Shown: positions 33,841 to 42,662, counted from the stretch's first letter. The stretch: DNA of 64,000 nucleotides from Pelomonas paludis (GCF_039872745.1 NZ_JBDPZD010000003.1:1-64000); one strand, 5' to 3'. Notes: generated by a model not told the origin, from the sequence alone. Program-made: numbers and translations.

Positions 33841-35558
33841 GCTTGAACCTTGGCGGTGGACGTGCGCACGGCGTTGGCGGCGGCCTTGAAGGGCTCGTGG
33901 CCCAGGCGCTTCAAGGCATCGATGAAGCGCTCGCCGGCCTGGCGCTGCTGCTGGAAGGTGTCGATCACGGCGTCGATGGCATCGGCGATCTCGCCCGCCG
34001 CAAAGCTGGGGCCAACGACCTTGCCGGCCACGGCGGGGCCGGACAGGGTGGAGCCATCGCTGCCACCCAGGGTCAGCTGGTACCACTCGGTACCGTCCTT
34101 GTCGACGCCGAGCACGCCGATGTGGCCGCTGTGGTGGTGGCCGCAGGAGTTGATGCAGCCGCTGATGTGCAGGTCGAGGTCGCCCAGGGCTTCGAGCTCG
34201 TCGGGGTCTTGGTAGCGCTCGGCCAGCTCGGCCGCGAGCGGCAGCGAGCGCGCATTGGCCAGCGCGCAGAAGTCACCGCCGGGGCAGGCGATCTGGTCGG
34301 TCAGCAGGCCGGCGTTGGACGTGGCAAAGCCGGCGGCACGGGCGGCCTGGAAGAGCTCGGGCAGGTCGCTGGCCTTGACCCAGGGCAGCACCAGGTTCTG
34401 GCGGTGGCTGACGCGCAGCTCGCCGAGGCTGAAGCGGTCAGCCAGCGCGGCGGCGGTGTCCATCACGTCGGCCGAGGTGTCGCCGGGCGGGATGCCCAGG
34501 CGCTTGAGGCTCAGTGTCACGGCGCGCAGGCCCGGCACGCGGTGCGGGTGGACATTGCGCTCCAGCCAGCGGGCAAAGGCCTTGTCACTGGTGTCGAGCG
34601 TGGGCTCGGCCTGCGGGGCCACGCCCGCCGGGTCGACGAAGCAGGCCTTGACGCGGGCCAGCTCGCTGTCCGGGATGATGTGCTCGTGGCCGCCAGCGTC
34701 GTCGGCCAGGATGCGGGCGAACTCGGCGTTGACGGCGTCGAAGTACTTCTGCCCCTCGGCCTTGACGAGGATCTTGATGCGGGCCTTGTAGAGGTTGTCG
34801 CGCCGGCCGTAGAGGTTGTAGACGCGGACGACGGCCTCCAGGTAGATCAGGATCTGCTGCCAGGGCACGAAGCTGTTGATGACGGTGCCGACGATGGGCG
34901 TGCGGCCCATGCCCCCGCCCACCAGCACCTCGAAGCCGACTTCGCCGGCCGCGTTCTTGCGCAGTTGCAGGCCCACGTCGTGCCAGCCGATGGCGGCGCG
35001 GTCTTCAAGGGCGCCGCTGACGGCGATCTTGAACTTGCGCGGCAGGTGGGCGAACTCAGGGTGCAGGGTGCTCCACTGGCGCAGCACCTCGCAATAGGGG
35101 CGCGGGTCGACGATCTCGTCGGTGGCGATGCCGGCAAAGACGTCGCTGGTGATGTTGCGGATGCAGTTGCCGCTGGTCTGGATGCCGTGCATGTCCACGT
35201 CGGCCAGCAGCTCCATCACGTCGGCGCTCTTGGGCAGCGGGATCCAGTTGTATTGCAGGTTCTGGCGCGTGGTGAAGTGGCCATAGCCGCCCTGGCCCTT
35301 GAAGGGGCCCTCGGAGACCACGTCGTACTCACGCGCGATGCGGGCCAGCTGGCGCAGCTGGCGGCTGGACAGCTCGCCATAGGGGATGGCGACGCGCAGC
35401 ATGGGCGCGTGACGCTGGATGTACCAGCCGTTTTGCAGGCGCAGCGGGCGGAACTCGTCACCCCCGAGCTGGCCGCTCAGGTGGCGCTCCAACTGGTCTC
35501 GGAACTGGGCCGCGCGCTGGCGGACGAAGTGGCGATCAAAAGCGGTGTAGACGTACAT
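33837..35558 (-). CDS. cysI: Sulfite reductase hemoprotein (CysI-type)
   Basis: A 573-residue siroheme/4Fe-4S protein with two ferredoxin-like half-domains and two siroheme-binding domains. FTTRQNLQYNWIPL and TSGNCIRNITSDVFAG lie in the N-terminal half. The cluster-binding cysteines are in CPGGDFC (about 424-430) and CINSCGHH (about 465-472), the CX5C and CX3C pattern. It reduces sulfite to sulfide with six electrons. No CysJ flavoprotein gene is adjacent, so a ferredoxin may be the donor. It is followed by DUF934 and cysH with ATGA overlap and lies nine bases after the TauE gene. Confidence 0.93.
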   Translation of the reverse strand: MYVYTAFDRHFVRQRAAQFRDQLERHLSGQLGGDEFRPLRLQNGWYIQRHAPMLRVAIPYGELSSRQLRQLARIAREYDVVSEGPFKGQGGYGHFTTRQNLQYNWIPLPKSADVMELLADVDMHGIQTSGNCIRNITSDVFAGIATDEIVDPRPYCEVLRQWSTLHPEFAHLPRKFKIAVSGALEDRAAIGWHDVGLQLRKNAAGEVGFEVLVGGGMGRTPIVGTVINSFVPWQQILIYLEAVVRVYNLYGRRDNLYKARIKILVKAEGQKYFDAVNAEFARILADDAGGHEHIIPDSELARVKACFVDPAGVAPQAEPTLDTSDKAFARWLERNVHPHRVPGLRAVTLSLKRLGIPPGDTSADVMDTAAALADRFSLGELRVSHRQNLVLPWVKASDLPELFQAARAAGFATSNAGLLTDQIACPGGDFCALANARSLPLAAELAERYQDPDELEALGDLDLHISGCINSCGHHHSGHIGVLGVDKDGTEWYQLTLGGSDGSTLSGPAVAGKVVGPSFAAGEIADAIDAVIDTFQQQRQAGERFIDALKRLGHEPFKAAANAVRTSTAKVQA

Positions 35559-35567
35559 AGACAGGGA

Positions 35568-36338
35568 TCAGTGGATGACCTTCCAGCCGGCCATCAGCAG
35601 GGACACGCAGAGCAGGCCGCGCACGACGCCCTCGGGCAACTTGCGCGTGAGTTGGGCGCCCAGCCAGATGCCGGGCAGGGAACCGATGAGCAGCGACGCC
35701 AGCAAGGCCCAGTTGACGTTGCCCAGGGTGGCGTGGCCGATGCCGGCCACCAGGGTCAGGGGCACGGCATGGGCGATGTCGGTACCGACGATGTCGCGTG
35801 CCTTCATGCGGGGGTAGATCAGAAGGATGAGGGTGGCCCCGATGGCGCCTGCGCCGATCGACGACAGGGACACCAGGACGCCCAGCAGCGCGCCACTCGC
35901 GATTGTCAGGCCTGGCTTGCGGGATTCGGGAATCCAGCGCTCCAGCCGCAGCCCCAGCGCCTGCCAGCTCTGTTTGAAGGCCACCACCACGGCGGTGCAC
36001 AGCAGGGCAATGCCGAGCGAAAAAGTCAGGGCCTGAGCCCAGCCCTTGGTGACGCCGGTCAGGTGCATCAGGGCCACCGTCAGCAGCGTGGCGGGGATGG
36101 AGCCGGATAGCAGCAGCCGGGTGATGTGCCAGTTCACGTGGCCATGGCGGGCATGGGCCACCGAGCCGCTCATCTTGGTCAGCGCGGCAAACCACAGGTC
36201 GGTCCCGATCGCGATGGCGGGCGGCAGGCGGAAGACGGACAGCAGCAACGGGGTCATGAGCGAACCTCCGCCCACCCCGGTGACGCCCACAATGAGCCCG
36301 ACCCCCAAACCACTTGCAATCGCTACCCCATCAAGCAC
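35568..36338 (-). CDS. TauE/SafE family sulfite or sulfonate exporter
   Basis: A 256-residue membrane protein with about eight hydrophobic segments. GLIVGVTGVGGGSLMTPLL at the N terminus and SIGAGAIGATLILLIYP in the second half are the duplicated TauE/SafE signatures. As the first gene of the cys operon it probably exports sulfite or a related anion when it builds up. The GTG start (MLDGVAIASG) is taken from the open frame and family N termini. Confidence 0.87.
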   Translation of the reverse strand: MLDGVAIASGLGVGLIVGVTGVGGGSLMTPLLLSVFRLPPAIAIGTDLWFAALTKMSGSVAHARHGHVNWHITRLLLSGSIPATLLTVALMHLTGVTKGWAQALTFSLGIALLCTAVVVAFKQSWQALGLRLERWIPESRKPGLTIASGALLGVLVSLSSIGAGAIGATLILLIYPRMKARDIVGTDIAHAVPLTLVAGIGHATLGNVNWALLASLLIGSLPGIWLGAQLTRKLPEGVVRGLLCVSLLMAGWKVIH

Positions 36339-36410
36339 AGTCTTCTCCCTGCTTTGAAGGGCGGGACTCTAGACAAAGCGACGCCCAAGAGGAACGAACA
36401 AATCCTTGGG

Positions 36411-36444
36411 GTCATATGCCAATCAAGAATAAGCAAGCTTGATT
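36411..36444 (-). promoter_or_regulatory. Possible CysB-type control region of the cys operon
   Basis: The inverted repeat AATCAAG (36421-36427) / CTTGATT (36438-36444) lies about 80-100 bases upstream of the first gene of the operon, next to CATATG, a possible -10 region. A CysB-family activator is expected for such an operon; the match is by eye. Confidence 0.35.
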
Positions 36445-37340
36445 AGTGCCTGAACCTGCTCTGTAACCCGGCGCGGCACCGGCAGGTCGCCGTCGGCCAT
36501 GCGCCGGACCACGGCGGCATTGGCGGCGGGCTCGATCTCGGGCAGCAAGGGCACGTCTTCCTCGGGCGCCTCCGGGTCATGGAGGGGTTGGGCCTGGCCG
36601 CCGGTAAAGCCCACCAGGTGCGGGCGGCGTCGTGGGTGGGCAAAGGCCTCACCCTCGCAGGCGCGCATCAGCAGGCTGGGGCTGGCGAGGCTGATCGTCG
36701 GCAGCAGGGTGGACATGCTGTCCAGGTATTCCGGGTGGGTGACGGCCACGACGCGCACGCAGCGGCCGGGGCACGGGTCCAGCAGCTTGGCCAGGCTGTG
36801 GCCTGAGTTGCGGACGCCCAGGCGGGGCCGCAGCGCCATGAGGGCGTCGAGGCCCGGGTTGAGCGCCTGCAGGGGCAGCACCGCCAGGCGCTGCGTCGCC
36901 AGCTGGGTGTGGGCCTGTTGCAGGCTGTCGGCGGCGGGCAGGCCCAGGGCGTCGAGCAAGGCAAAGGGGCTGATGCGGCTGTCAAAGTCGTGCCGCCCGA
37001 AGATCAGGACCGGCACGCCTTCTCGCGCCAGCAGCAGGGCCACCAGGGGCATGAGGTTGGCCGTCTTGCGCGCACCGTTGAAGCTGGGCAGCAGCACGCA
37101 GCGCGGGCCGGGGGGCAGGTCGAGCCGGGCGGTTCTGGCCTGCATGGCGGCGTGGAAGCCGGCCAGCTCTTGCGGCGATTCACCCTTGATGCGCATGGAC
37201 AGCAGCAAGGCGCCCAGCTCCATGTCGGGCACCTGGCGGTCGAGGATGGCGCCCATCAGGTGTTCGGCGGTGGCGGCATCCAGATCGCGGGCGCCCCGTG
37301 TGCCTCGCCCCACTTCGCGGATCAGTTCAGACCAGTTCAT
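36423..37340 (-). CDS. ybiB: YbiB/TrpD2-like DNA-binding protein (glycosyltransferase family 3 fold)
   Basis: A 305-residue relative of anthranilate phosphoribosyltransferase. The helical N-terminal domain has MELGALLLSMRIKGES, and the nucleotide-fold domain has LPSFNGARKTANLMPLVALLL, GVRNSGHSLAKLLDP and HPEYLDSM. TrpD motifs for PRPP binding (GTGGD) are replaced, as in YbiB/TrpD2, which binds nucleic acids and is SOS-regulated in E. coli. ATG at 37340 (MNWSEL) is preferred over the GTG two codons upstream. The stop region overlaps the control site of the cys operon. Confidence 0.87.
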   Translation of the reverse strand: MNWSELIREVGRGTRGARDLDAATAEHLMGAILDRQVPDMELGALLLSMRIKGESPQELAGFHAAMQARTARLDLPPGPRCVLLPSFNGARKTANLMPLVALLLAREGVPVLIFGRHDFDSRISPFALLDALGLPAADSLQQAHTQLATQRLAVLPLQALNPGLDALMALRPRLGVRNSGHSLAKLLDPCPGRCVRVVAVTHPEYLDSMSTLLPTISLASPSLLMRACEGEAFAHPRRRPHLVGFTGGQAQPLHDPEAPEEDVPLLPEIEPAANAAVVRRMADGDLPVPRRVTEQVQALIKLAYS

Positions 37341-37362
37341 CCCCACAGTGTAGGAAGGGGGC

Positions 37363-38247
37363 TCAACGCATCTGCCGCAGCACCGTCACCCGCAACGGTG
37401 TCCCCGCCAGCAGCGGCGCGCCCTTGCCGTCAAGCAGGCTGGGCTGGAGCTCGTAGTCCCCGGCGGGGAGGTCCAGCACGGTCTCGGTGCGGCCATCGGC
37501 CAGCACGACCGACTGTGCCGTGGCACTGCCGCGCAGCACCTGGAGGCGGAAGTGGCCGGTGTCCTTGACCTCGGAGCCCGCCGGCGCCACGCCCAGGCCC
37601 ACCACGCCGAGGCTGACGGTGAAAGGGCTGGCCACGCCTTCCTCGGCGCGCAGGTTCTTGACGTAGACCTCGCGCAGCGCGGGGTCGCGCGGGGTGCTGG
37701 CGTAGTCGCCGTACCAGCGGGTGCAACTGGCCTCCAGGTTGGTGGCGTCCAACTGGGGCGCGGGGCCGGCGCGCTTGCCGGTGACCTGGATGCTGATCTC
37801 GGGGCTGAAGACGAAGTAGGGCCGGTGCGCGTGGTCGGCAAACAGCAGGCGCAGGGTGTGGCGGCCAGGCGGCAGGTCGAGCAAGGCGCCCGTCTGGCCC
37901 TTGCCGAAGTGGCGGTGCGTGTCGGAGAACGGGATGGCGGCGGTGTGGTCGCGCGGCAGCGGGGTGTCGATCAGGATGTGGTGGTGCCCGGACTGCTCGC
38001 GCGGGTTGCCGGCCGGGATCACGCCCATGCCTCGCACGCCAAACTCGACCCAGAAGGGCGAGCGCACGGAGTCGCCCGACTTGAGGTTGCTGAAATGCAC
38101 CGCGATGGGTTCGCGCAGCACGTCCACGCGCGTGCGCTCGGCCGTGTGCGCCAGCCAGCAGCGGCGTTCCAGCGGGTCGGCCGGCAGAGGCGCGGCCGTC
38201 GCCATCAGGTGCAGGGCGGCCAGAGCGGGTACTGCATAGCGCTTCAT
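37363..38247 (-). CDS. Exported protein with two DUF4399 domains
   Basis: A 294-residue protein with an N-terminal signal peptide (MKRYAVPALAALHLMATAAP). The first repeat, about 45-150, reads IAVHFSNLKSGDSVRSPFWVEFGVRGMGVIPAG in parts, then HHHILIDTPLP and GKGQTGALLDLPPGRHTLRLLFADHAHRPY. The second, about 175-290, repeats VKNLRAEEGVASPFTVSLGVVGLGVAPAG but lacks the HHH segment. DUF4399 has no proven function; the histidine-rich first copy could bind metal. The two copies have diverged, suggesting an old duplication. Confidence 0.82.
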   Translation of the reverse strand: MKRYAVPALAALHLMATAAPLPADPLERRCWLAHTAERTRVDVLREPIAVHFSNLKSGDSVRSPFWVEFGVRGMGVIPAGNPREQSGHHHILIDTPLPRDHTAAIPFSDTHRHFGKGQTGALLDLPPGRHTLRLLFADHAHRPYFVFSPEISIQVTGKRAGPAPQLDATNLEASCTRWYGDYASTPRDPALREVYVKNLRAEEGVASPFTVSLGVVGLGVAPAGSEVKDTGHFRLQVLRGSATAQSVVLADGRTETVLDLPAGDYELQPSLLDGKGAPLLAGTPLRVTVLRQMR

Positions 38248-38371
38248 GCGGGCTCCTGACGTCAGGGCGTACCGTGGGATTGTGGGTGGGAAGGGGGGCG
38301 GATGGTCAGGATTGGCAGCAATTCACATGCCATGACAATGCCGCCCGTCATTGCCCTTCCTGCCCCTGTCG

Positions 38372-39319
38372 ATGTCACTGTTTTTGCGATTGCCATGCTG
38401 GCGGCGCACCGTCGCCCTGGCCTGTGCCGCGCTGCTGCTGGCGGCTTGTGCCTCAGGACCTGCGCCGCGCCAGACTGAGCCCCCCATCCAGCCAACGCAG
38501 ACGCTCCCGCCTGCCGACCCCATCCCGCCCAAGCCCGCACCCAAGCCGCCCCGCGTGGGCCTGGCCCTGGGTGGCGGCGCGGCGCGCGGCTTTGCCCACA
38601 TCGGCGTGATCCAGGTGCTGGAGGAAGCGGGTATCAAGGTGGACCTGGTGACCGGCACCTCGGCCGGCAGCCTGGTGGCGGCGCTCTATGCCTCGGGCCG
38701 CAATGGCAAGGAGCTGGCGCAGCTGGCCGACAGCATGGACGAGGGCGCCATCACCGACTGGTCCTTCCCCTTCCGGGGGCTGATCCGCGGCGAGGCCCTG
38801 GCCCGCTATGTGCGCGAGAAAACCGGCGGCCGCACCATCGAGCAACTGCCGCTGCCGCTGGGCGTCGTGGCGACGGACCTGAGCGACGGCGCACCCATCC
38901 TCTTCCGTCAGGGCGACACCGGCATGGCGGTGCGTGCCTCCAGCGCCGTGCCCGCCGTGTTCCAGCCGGTCAAGATTGGCACGCACGAGTACGTGGACGG
39001 CGGGCTCGTCGCCCCGGTGCCGGTGCGGTATGCGCGTGAGATGGGCGCCCAGCTGATCATTGCGGTGGACATCTCCTCACCGCCCGAGAAGGACCCGCCG
39101 GGCGATGCCTTCCGGATGCTGATGCAGACCTTTTCGATCATGGGCCGCAGCATCAACAACTTCGAGCTGCGCGAGGCCGACGTCGTGATCCGCCCCAAGC
39201 TCGACGGCATCGGCAGCGCGGACTTCACAGCCCGGCGCCGTTCCATCCAGGCCGGCCGCGAGGCGGCGCAGGCCGCCTTGGCGCTGATCCGTCAGCGGGT
39301 GGCTGAGAAGACGCGCTGA
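38372..39319 (+). CDS. Patatin-like phospholipase lipoprotein (RssA-like)
   Basis: A 315-residue lipoprotein; the lipobox LLAACAS puts the lipidated cysteine near residue 29. A proline-rich linker leads to the patatin domain. This has the oxyanion motif GGGAARGFAHIGV, the nucleophile serine in GTSAGSLVA, and the catalytic aspartate in VDGGLVAPVP. It should hydrolyse phospholipid or another ester at the envelope. The ATG at 38372 gives the shortest good signal sequence; a TTG at 38351 is in frame. Its 3' end overlaps the convergent lipase gene by 28 bases. Confidence 0.9.
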   Translation: MSLFLRLPCWRRTVALACAALLLAACASGPAPRQTEPPIQPTQTLPPADPIPPKPAPKPPRVGLALGGGAARGFAHIGVIQVLEEAGIKVDLVTGTSAGSLVAALYASGRNGKELAQLADSMDEGAITDWSFPFRGLIRGEALARYVREKTGGRTIEQLPLPLGVVATDLSDGAPILFRQGDTGMAVRASSAVPAVFQPVKIGTHEYVDGGLVAPVPVRYAREMGAQLIIAVDISSPPEKDPPGDAFRMLMQTFSIMGRSINNFELREADVVIRPKLDGIGSADFTARRRSIQAGREAAQAALALIRQRVAEKTR

Positions 39320-40137
39320 TCGAGCCACTCGGTCAGCGTGGCCAGCACGGCGCGCTGCTCGGGCTCGTTGAAGATCTCGTGGGCAAGGCCTGGCCAGGCC
39401 TTGGCCGTGACCACACCGGCCGGCGCCTGGGCCGCAAAGGCCTCGCTGCCCCGCGCGTCCACGCAGCGGTCACGGGCGGCCCACATCAGCAAGGTGGGCA
39501 CCTGCCAGCGCGGCGCGGCCGCGCGCACGGTGTCGCCGGCATCGAGGATGAAGCGCGTCAGGCGGGCGCTGATGCGGTCATGCACATTGGGGTCGTTGAG
39601 GTAGGCCTGCACCACCTGCGGGTCGCGGCAGATCCACTCGGGCTTCAAGCCGTTCGACACACCCAGGTTGGGTGCCAACGGCAGCGCCAGTTTCAGCATC
39701 CATTGCTGGCTGGTGGACAGCGATGCGGCCAGCGCCGGGGAGCTGAGCACCAGGGCATCTACCGGCTGCGCCCATGCGGCAGGCTGGGCCTGCAGGCGCT
39801 CGGCCACGAAGCGCGCGGCCACCGCACCGCCCATGCTGTGCCCCAGCAGCACCAGCGGGCCCGGGCCGTCAAAGCCGGCGAGCGCGTCACCCAGGTCGCG
39901 CAACAACGCGTCCGGGCTGGCGATCACGCCACGCGGGCCCTCGCTGCGGCCGTGGCCACGCTGGTCGTAGGCGCGCACCGTCCAGCCCAGGGCATTGAGC
40001 ACGGCAGCCACGTGGGCGTAGCGCCCCACATGCTCGCCCAGGCCGTGTACCAGCATCAAGCGCCCACGCGGGATCGGCGCCACCCAATCGCGCACGTGCA
40101 GGCGCAGGCCGTCGTAGGTGGTCAGGGGTTCAGGCAT
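39292..40137 (-). CDS. Alpha/beta hydrolase, monoacylglycerol lipase type
   Basis: A 281-residue serine hydrolase. It has MLVHGLGEHVGRYAHVAAVLN, YDQRGHGRSEGPRG, the nucleophile elbow LGHSMGGAVAARF (serine near 102), a charge-relay aspartate in AARDRCVD and the histidine in GLAHEIFNEPE. This arrangement is typical of monoglyceride lipases/lysophospholipases. No signal peptide. The natural substrate is not known. Confidence 0.9.
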   Translation of the reverse strand: MPEPLTTYDGLRLHVRDWVAPIPRGRLMLVHGLGEHVGRYAHVAAVLNALGWTVRAYDQRGHGRSEGPRGVIASPDALLRDLGDALAGFDGPGPLVLLGHSMGGAVAARFVAERLQAQPAAWAQPVDALVLSSPALAASLSTSQQWMLKLALPLAPNLGVSNGLKPEWICRDPQVVQAYLNDPNVHDRISARLTRFILDAGDTVRAAAPRWQVPTLLMWAARDRCVDARGSEAFAAQAPAGVVTAKAWPGLAHEIFNEPEQRAVLATLTEWLDQRVFSATR

Positions 40138-40236
40138 GGCTGAGGCTCGGGTGGCATCGCCTGCAAGTAGACCCGATCCAGCGGGGCTGGCCGGTCAACT
40201 GGCGCTGACGGCCTCGGCCCGCTGCCAAGAATGACA

Positions 40237-40270
40237 CAAGGGTCGGACACCTGGAGGTGTCCGACCCTTG
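40237..40270 (-). terminator. Hairpin downstream of the phasin gene
   Basis: A perfect 16-bp stem, CAAGGGTCGGACACCT with AGGTGTCCGACCCTTG, and a two-base loop, 45 bases after the phasin stop codon. The tail on the minus strand (TGTCATTCTT) is only moderately T-rich. It may also serve the lipase gene promoter side as a barrier. Confidence 0.7.
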
Positions 40271-40314
40271 TTGAGGTGGCTGGGCTGCAAGGCAGCCCAT
40301 GCAAGGTCAGCCGA

Positions 40315-40863
40315 TCAGGCGGCCTTCTTGCGCGTGGTGGCCTGGGTGGCCTTCACGGCTTGGGTGGTGGCGGCTTGGAAGTTGGCTTCGGCCACGTCAA
40401 CGGCTTGCTTGGTGGCCTTCTGCACCGACTCGAAAGCGTTGTTGGCGGCGGAGATGGCCGACTTCATCAGGGCAACCACGTTCTCGCTGCCGGCCGGGGC
40501 GTTCTTGGCCGTGCTTTCGACGAGGGCGTTGAACTTCTTCTGCGCGTCGGCGAGCTGGCTTTCAGCGATCTTGGCCACTTCGGTGCTGGTGCCGGAGGCG
40601 ATGTCGTAGACATGGCGGCTGTAGGAAGCAGCCTTCTCGGCGGACGGTTGCAGCAGCGCGGTTTGCAGGGCCAGCAGCTCTTGGGCGTCCTTGACGGACA
40701 GCACCGAGGTGGTGGTGTCGGCCACTTCGGTCAGCGCGGTGCGGGCGACTTGCAGGTTCAACTCGACCAGCTTTTCCACGCCTTCGAACGCCTTGTTCGT
40801 CAGGCCGAAGAGCGTTTCGACGTTGGCCTTGTGGCTCGCGAGGACTTGTTCGGGGGTCAGCAT
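40315..40863 (-). CDS. phaP: Phasin family protein (PHA granule-associated)
   Basis: A 182-residue amphipathic helical protein. LTPEQVLASHKANVETLFGLTNKAFEGVEKLVELN is the standard phasin N terminus (in parts), followed by coiled-coil and an Ala/Lys-rich tail ending ATTRKKAA. It coats polyhydroxyalkanoate granules. A strong Shine-Dalgarno AAGGAG precedes the ATG. The upstream region has a good promoter between two PhaR-like sites, which fits PHA-responsive control. Confidence 0.95.
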   Translation of the reverse strand: MLTPEQVLASHKANVETLFGLTNKAFEGVEKLVELNLQVARTALTEVADTTTSVLSVKDAQELLALQTALLQPSAEKAASYSRHVYDIASGTSTEVAKIAESQLADAQKKFNALVESTAKNAPAGSENVVALMKSAISAANNAFESVQKATKQAVDVAEANFQAATTQAVKATQATTRKKAA

Positions 40864-40895
40864 GAGGAACTCCTTCGGTGCGGTTGATTGATTTT

Positions 40896-40910
40896 TGCTG
40901 CACTGCAGCA
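40896..40910. promoter_or_regulatory. PhaR-type operator, proximal
   Basis: Perfect palindrome TGCTGCACTGCAGCA, containing CTGC-N3-GCAG as in known PhaR sites. It lies just downstream of the phasin -10 box, where a bound repressor would block transcription. Confidence 0.7.
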
Positions 40911-40918
40911 TGAAACGA

Positions 40919-40946
40919 ATAATAGAGGCTGCCGCCGCGAATGCAA
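40919..40946 (-). promoter_or_regulatory. Sigma-70 promoter of the phasin gene
   Basis: Minus strand TTGCAT (40941-40946), 16-base spacer and TATTAT (40919-40924). It is about 55 bases upstream of the start codon and flanked by PhaR-like palindromes. Confidence 0.65.
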
Positions 40947-40953
40947 GCGGAAT

Positions 40954-40970
40954 TTGGTGCGGTGCAGCAA
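40954..40970. promoter_or_regulatory. PhaR-type operator, distal (imperfect)
   Basis: TTGGTGCGGTGCAGCAA is an imperfect palindrome that keeps the TGC-rich half-sites of the proximal operator, about 59 bases from it centre to centre. Confidence 0.5.
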
Positions 40971-41042
40971 ATTAGGGGTGCGCCCCAAAAACCCTGGCCG
41001 GGTTCAAGGCGCTGTCACATCAGCCGGGCTTTGCTCCGGGCG

Positions 41043-42578
41043 TCAATCCAGCCTGAAGTGCCCCACCACCTGGCTGAGCTTTTGGGCCTGCTCCCGCAGG
41101 GACTCTGTGGCGGCGGCGCTCTGCTCCACCAGGGCGGCGTTCTGCTGCGTCATCTCGTCGAGCTGGGTCACGGCGCTGTTCACGTCGCCGATGCCCTTGC
41201 TCTGCTCGGCGGCGCTGGCGCTGATCTCGGCAATGATGTCGGTCACCCGCTCGACGGCGCCGACGATGTCCTGCATGGTGCTGCCGGCGTCCTGTACGAG
41301 CCGCGAGCCCGACTCCACACGTTCCACGCTGGCGCCAATCAGGGTCTTGATCTCGCGCGCGGCCTCGGCGCTGCGGCCGGCCAGGCTGCGCACCTCGCCG
41401 GCCACGACGGCAAAGCCACGGCCTTGCTCGCCGGCGCGGGCGGCTTCCACAGCGGCGTTCAGCGCCAGGATATTGGTCTGGAAGGCGATGCCGTCGATCA
41501 CGCCAATGATGTCACCGATGCGCTTGGACGAGCTGGCGATGTCGTTCATGGTGTCCACCACCTGCTGCACCACGCTGCCGCCCCGGTGGGCCACCTGGGT
41601 GGCGGTGCTGGCCAGCGAGTTGGCGGTCTGGGCGCTCTCGGCGCTGTGCTGGACGATGCCGGTCAGCTCGGACATTGAGGAGCTGGTCATCACCAGGCTG
41701 GTGGCCGTTTGCTCGGTACGGGTGTTGAGGTCCTGGTTGCCGGAGGCGATCTCCGACGAGGCGGTGCGGATGGAGTCGGCCACACGGAAGACCTCGCCCA
41801 TCGACTGCCCCAGCTCCACGCACATGCGGTTGAGGGCGCGCATCAGGTCGGCCAGCTCGTCGTCGCCTTGCGGCTGGGCGCGGTGCGTCAGGTCTCCGCC
41901 GGCCACCGACTCCGCGAGCGTGAGCGAGGCCTTCACGTCGGCCACGATGCGGCGCTGGTTGACCAACAGCAGGCCCAGGCCGGCGCCGGCTGCCAGGACG
42001 GCCACCAAGGCCAGCAGCCAGGCACGGCGCTGCGCCCCCTGCAACTGCTCGGCCGCAGCCGCCTGCTGCTCCGCCCCCATGGCCTGCACGCCGCTGGCCA
42101 CCAGGGCCGCCACTTCCTTGTACTTGGCCTCGGCCTCTTGCATGGCGGCGATGCCGGTGTTGGGGTCCACCGAGGCCAGGTCGATGGCGCTGTCAGCCTT
42201 GGCCTGGTAGGCCTGCATCAGCGCCGGCGCCCGCTTCAGCGTGGCTTCCACTTCGCCCTCCACGCCGGGCATCTCGACCAAGCTGGCCAGCGTGCGCGTC
42301 ACGCCACTGGCCTGGTCCTTGAGCCGGCCGCGCAGCTTTTGCACCTCGGCGTCCGCCATCGAGGACATCAAGGTGATGCTGCGGTAGATGCCGCTATGCA
42401 TCTCACCGAGCTGGCTTTGCACGGCCACCAGGGTCATGAAGACCTCGTTGTGCTGCTGGGCCGATTCGCTGGAGCGGGCCGCCTCGCGCAGGCTCAGCAG
42501 CGTGCCGACCAGGCTGATGCCCAGCACCACGGCAAGCGCTCCCAGGGGCGGGAGCAGCATCTTGGCAGTCAACTTCAT
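41043..42578 (-). CDS. Methyl-accepting chemotaxis protein
   Basis: A 511-residue transducer. A first membrane segment at about 5-28 is followed by a helical periplasmic domain of the four-helix-bundle type (about 30-185), a second membrane segment near 190-212 and a HAMP domain (KASLTLAESVAGGDLTHRAQPQGDDELADLM, in parts). The signalling tip reads IDGIAFQTNILALNAAVEAARAGEQGRGFAVVAGEVR at about 365-400, in parts. No C-terminal CheR-binding pentapeptide is seen. A gene for a single-Cache periplasmic protein lies 84 bases upstream on the same strand, a possible sensor partner. Confidence 0.95.
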   Translation of the reverse strand: MKLTAKMLLPPLGALAVVLGISLVGTLLSLREAARSSESAQQHNEVFMTLVAVQSQLGEMHSGIYRSITLMSSMADAEVQKLRGRLKDQASGVTRTLASLVEMPGVEGEVEATLKRAPALMQAYQAKADSAIDLASVDPNTGIAAMQEAEAKYKEVAALVASGVQAMGAEQQAAAAEQLQGAQRRAWLLALVAVLAAGAGLGLLLVNQRRIVADVKASLTLAESVAGGDLTHRAQPQGDDELADLMRALNRMCVELGQSMGEVFRVADSIRTASSEIASGNQDLNTRTEQTATSLVMTSSSMSELTGIVQHSAESAQTANSLASTATQVAHRGGSVVQQVVDTMNDIASSSKRIGDIIGVIDGIAFQTNILALNAAVEAARAGEQGRGFAVVAGEVRSLAGRSAEAAREIKTLIGASVERVESGSRLVQDAGSTMQDIVGAVERVTDIIAEISASAAEQSKGIGDVNSAVTQLDEMTQQNAALVEQSAAATESLREQAQKLSQVVGHFRLD

Positions 42579-42662
42579 AGCGGCCTTTCCAGCTGCCGTG
42601 CGCCGCGTCGGGCGCCTCCCTCGTTGATGCATCACGCCGGGCTGAAGCCCGGTCTTGCCGTG

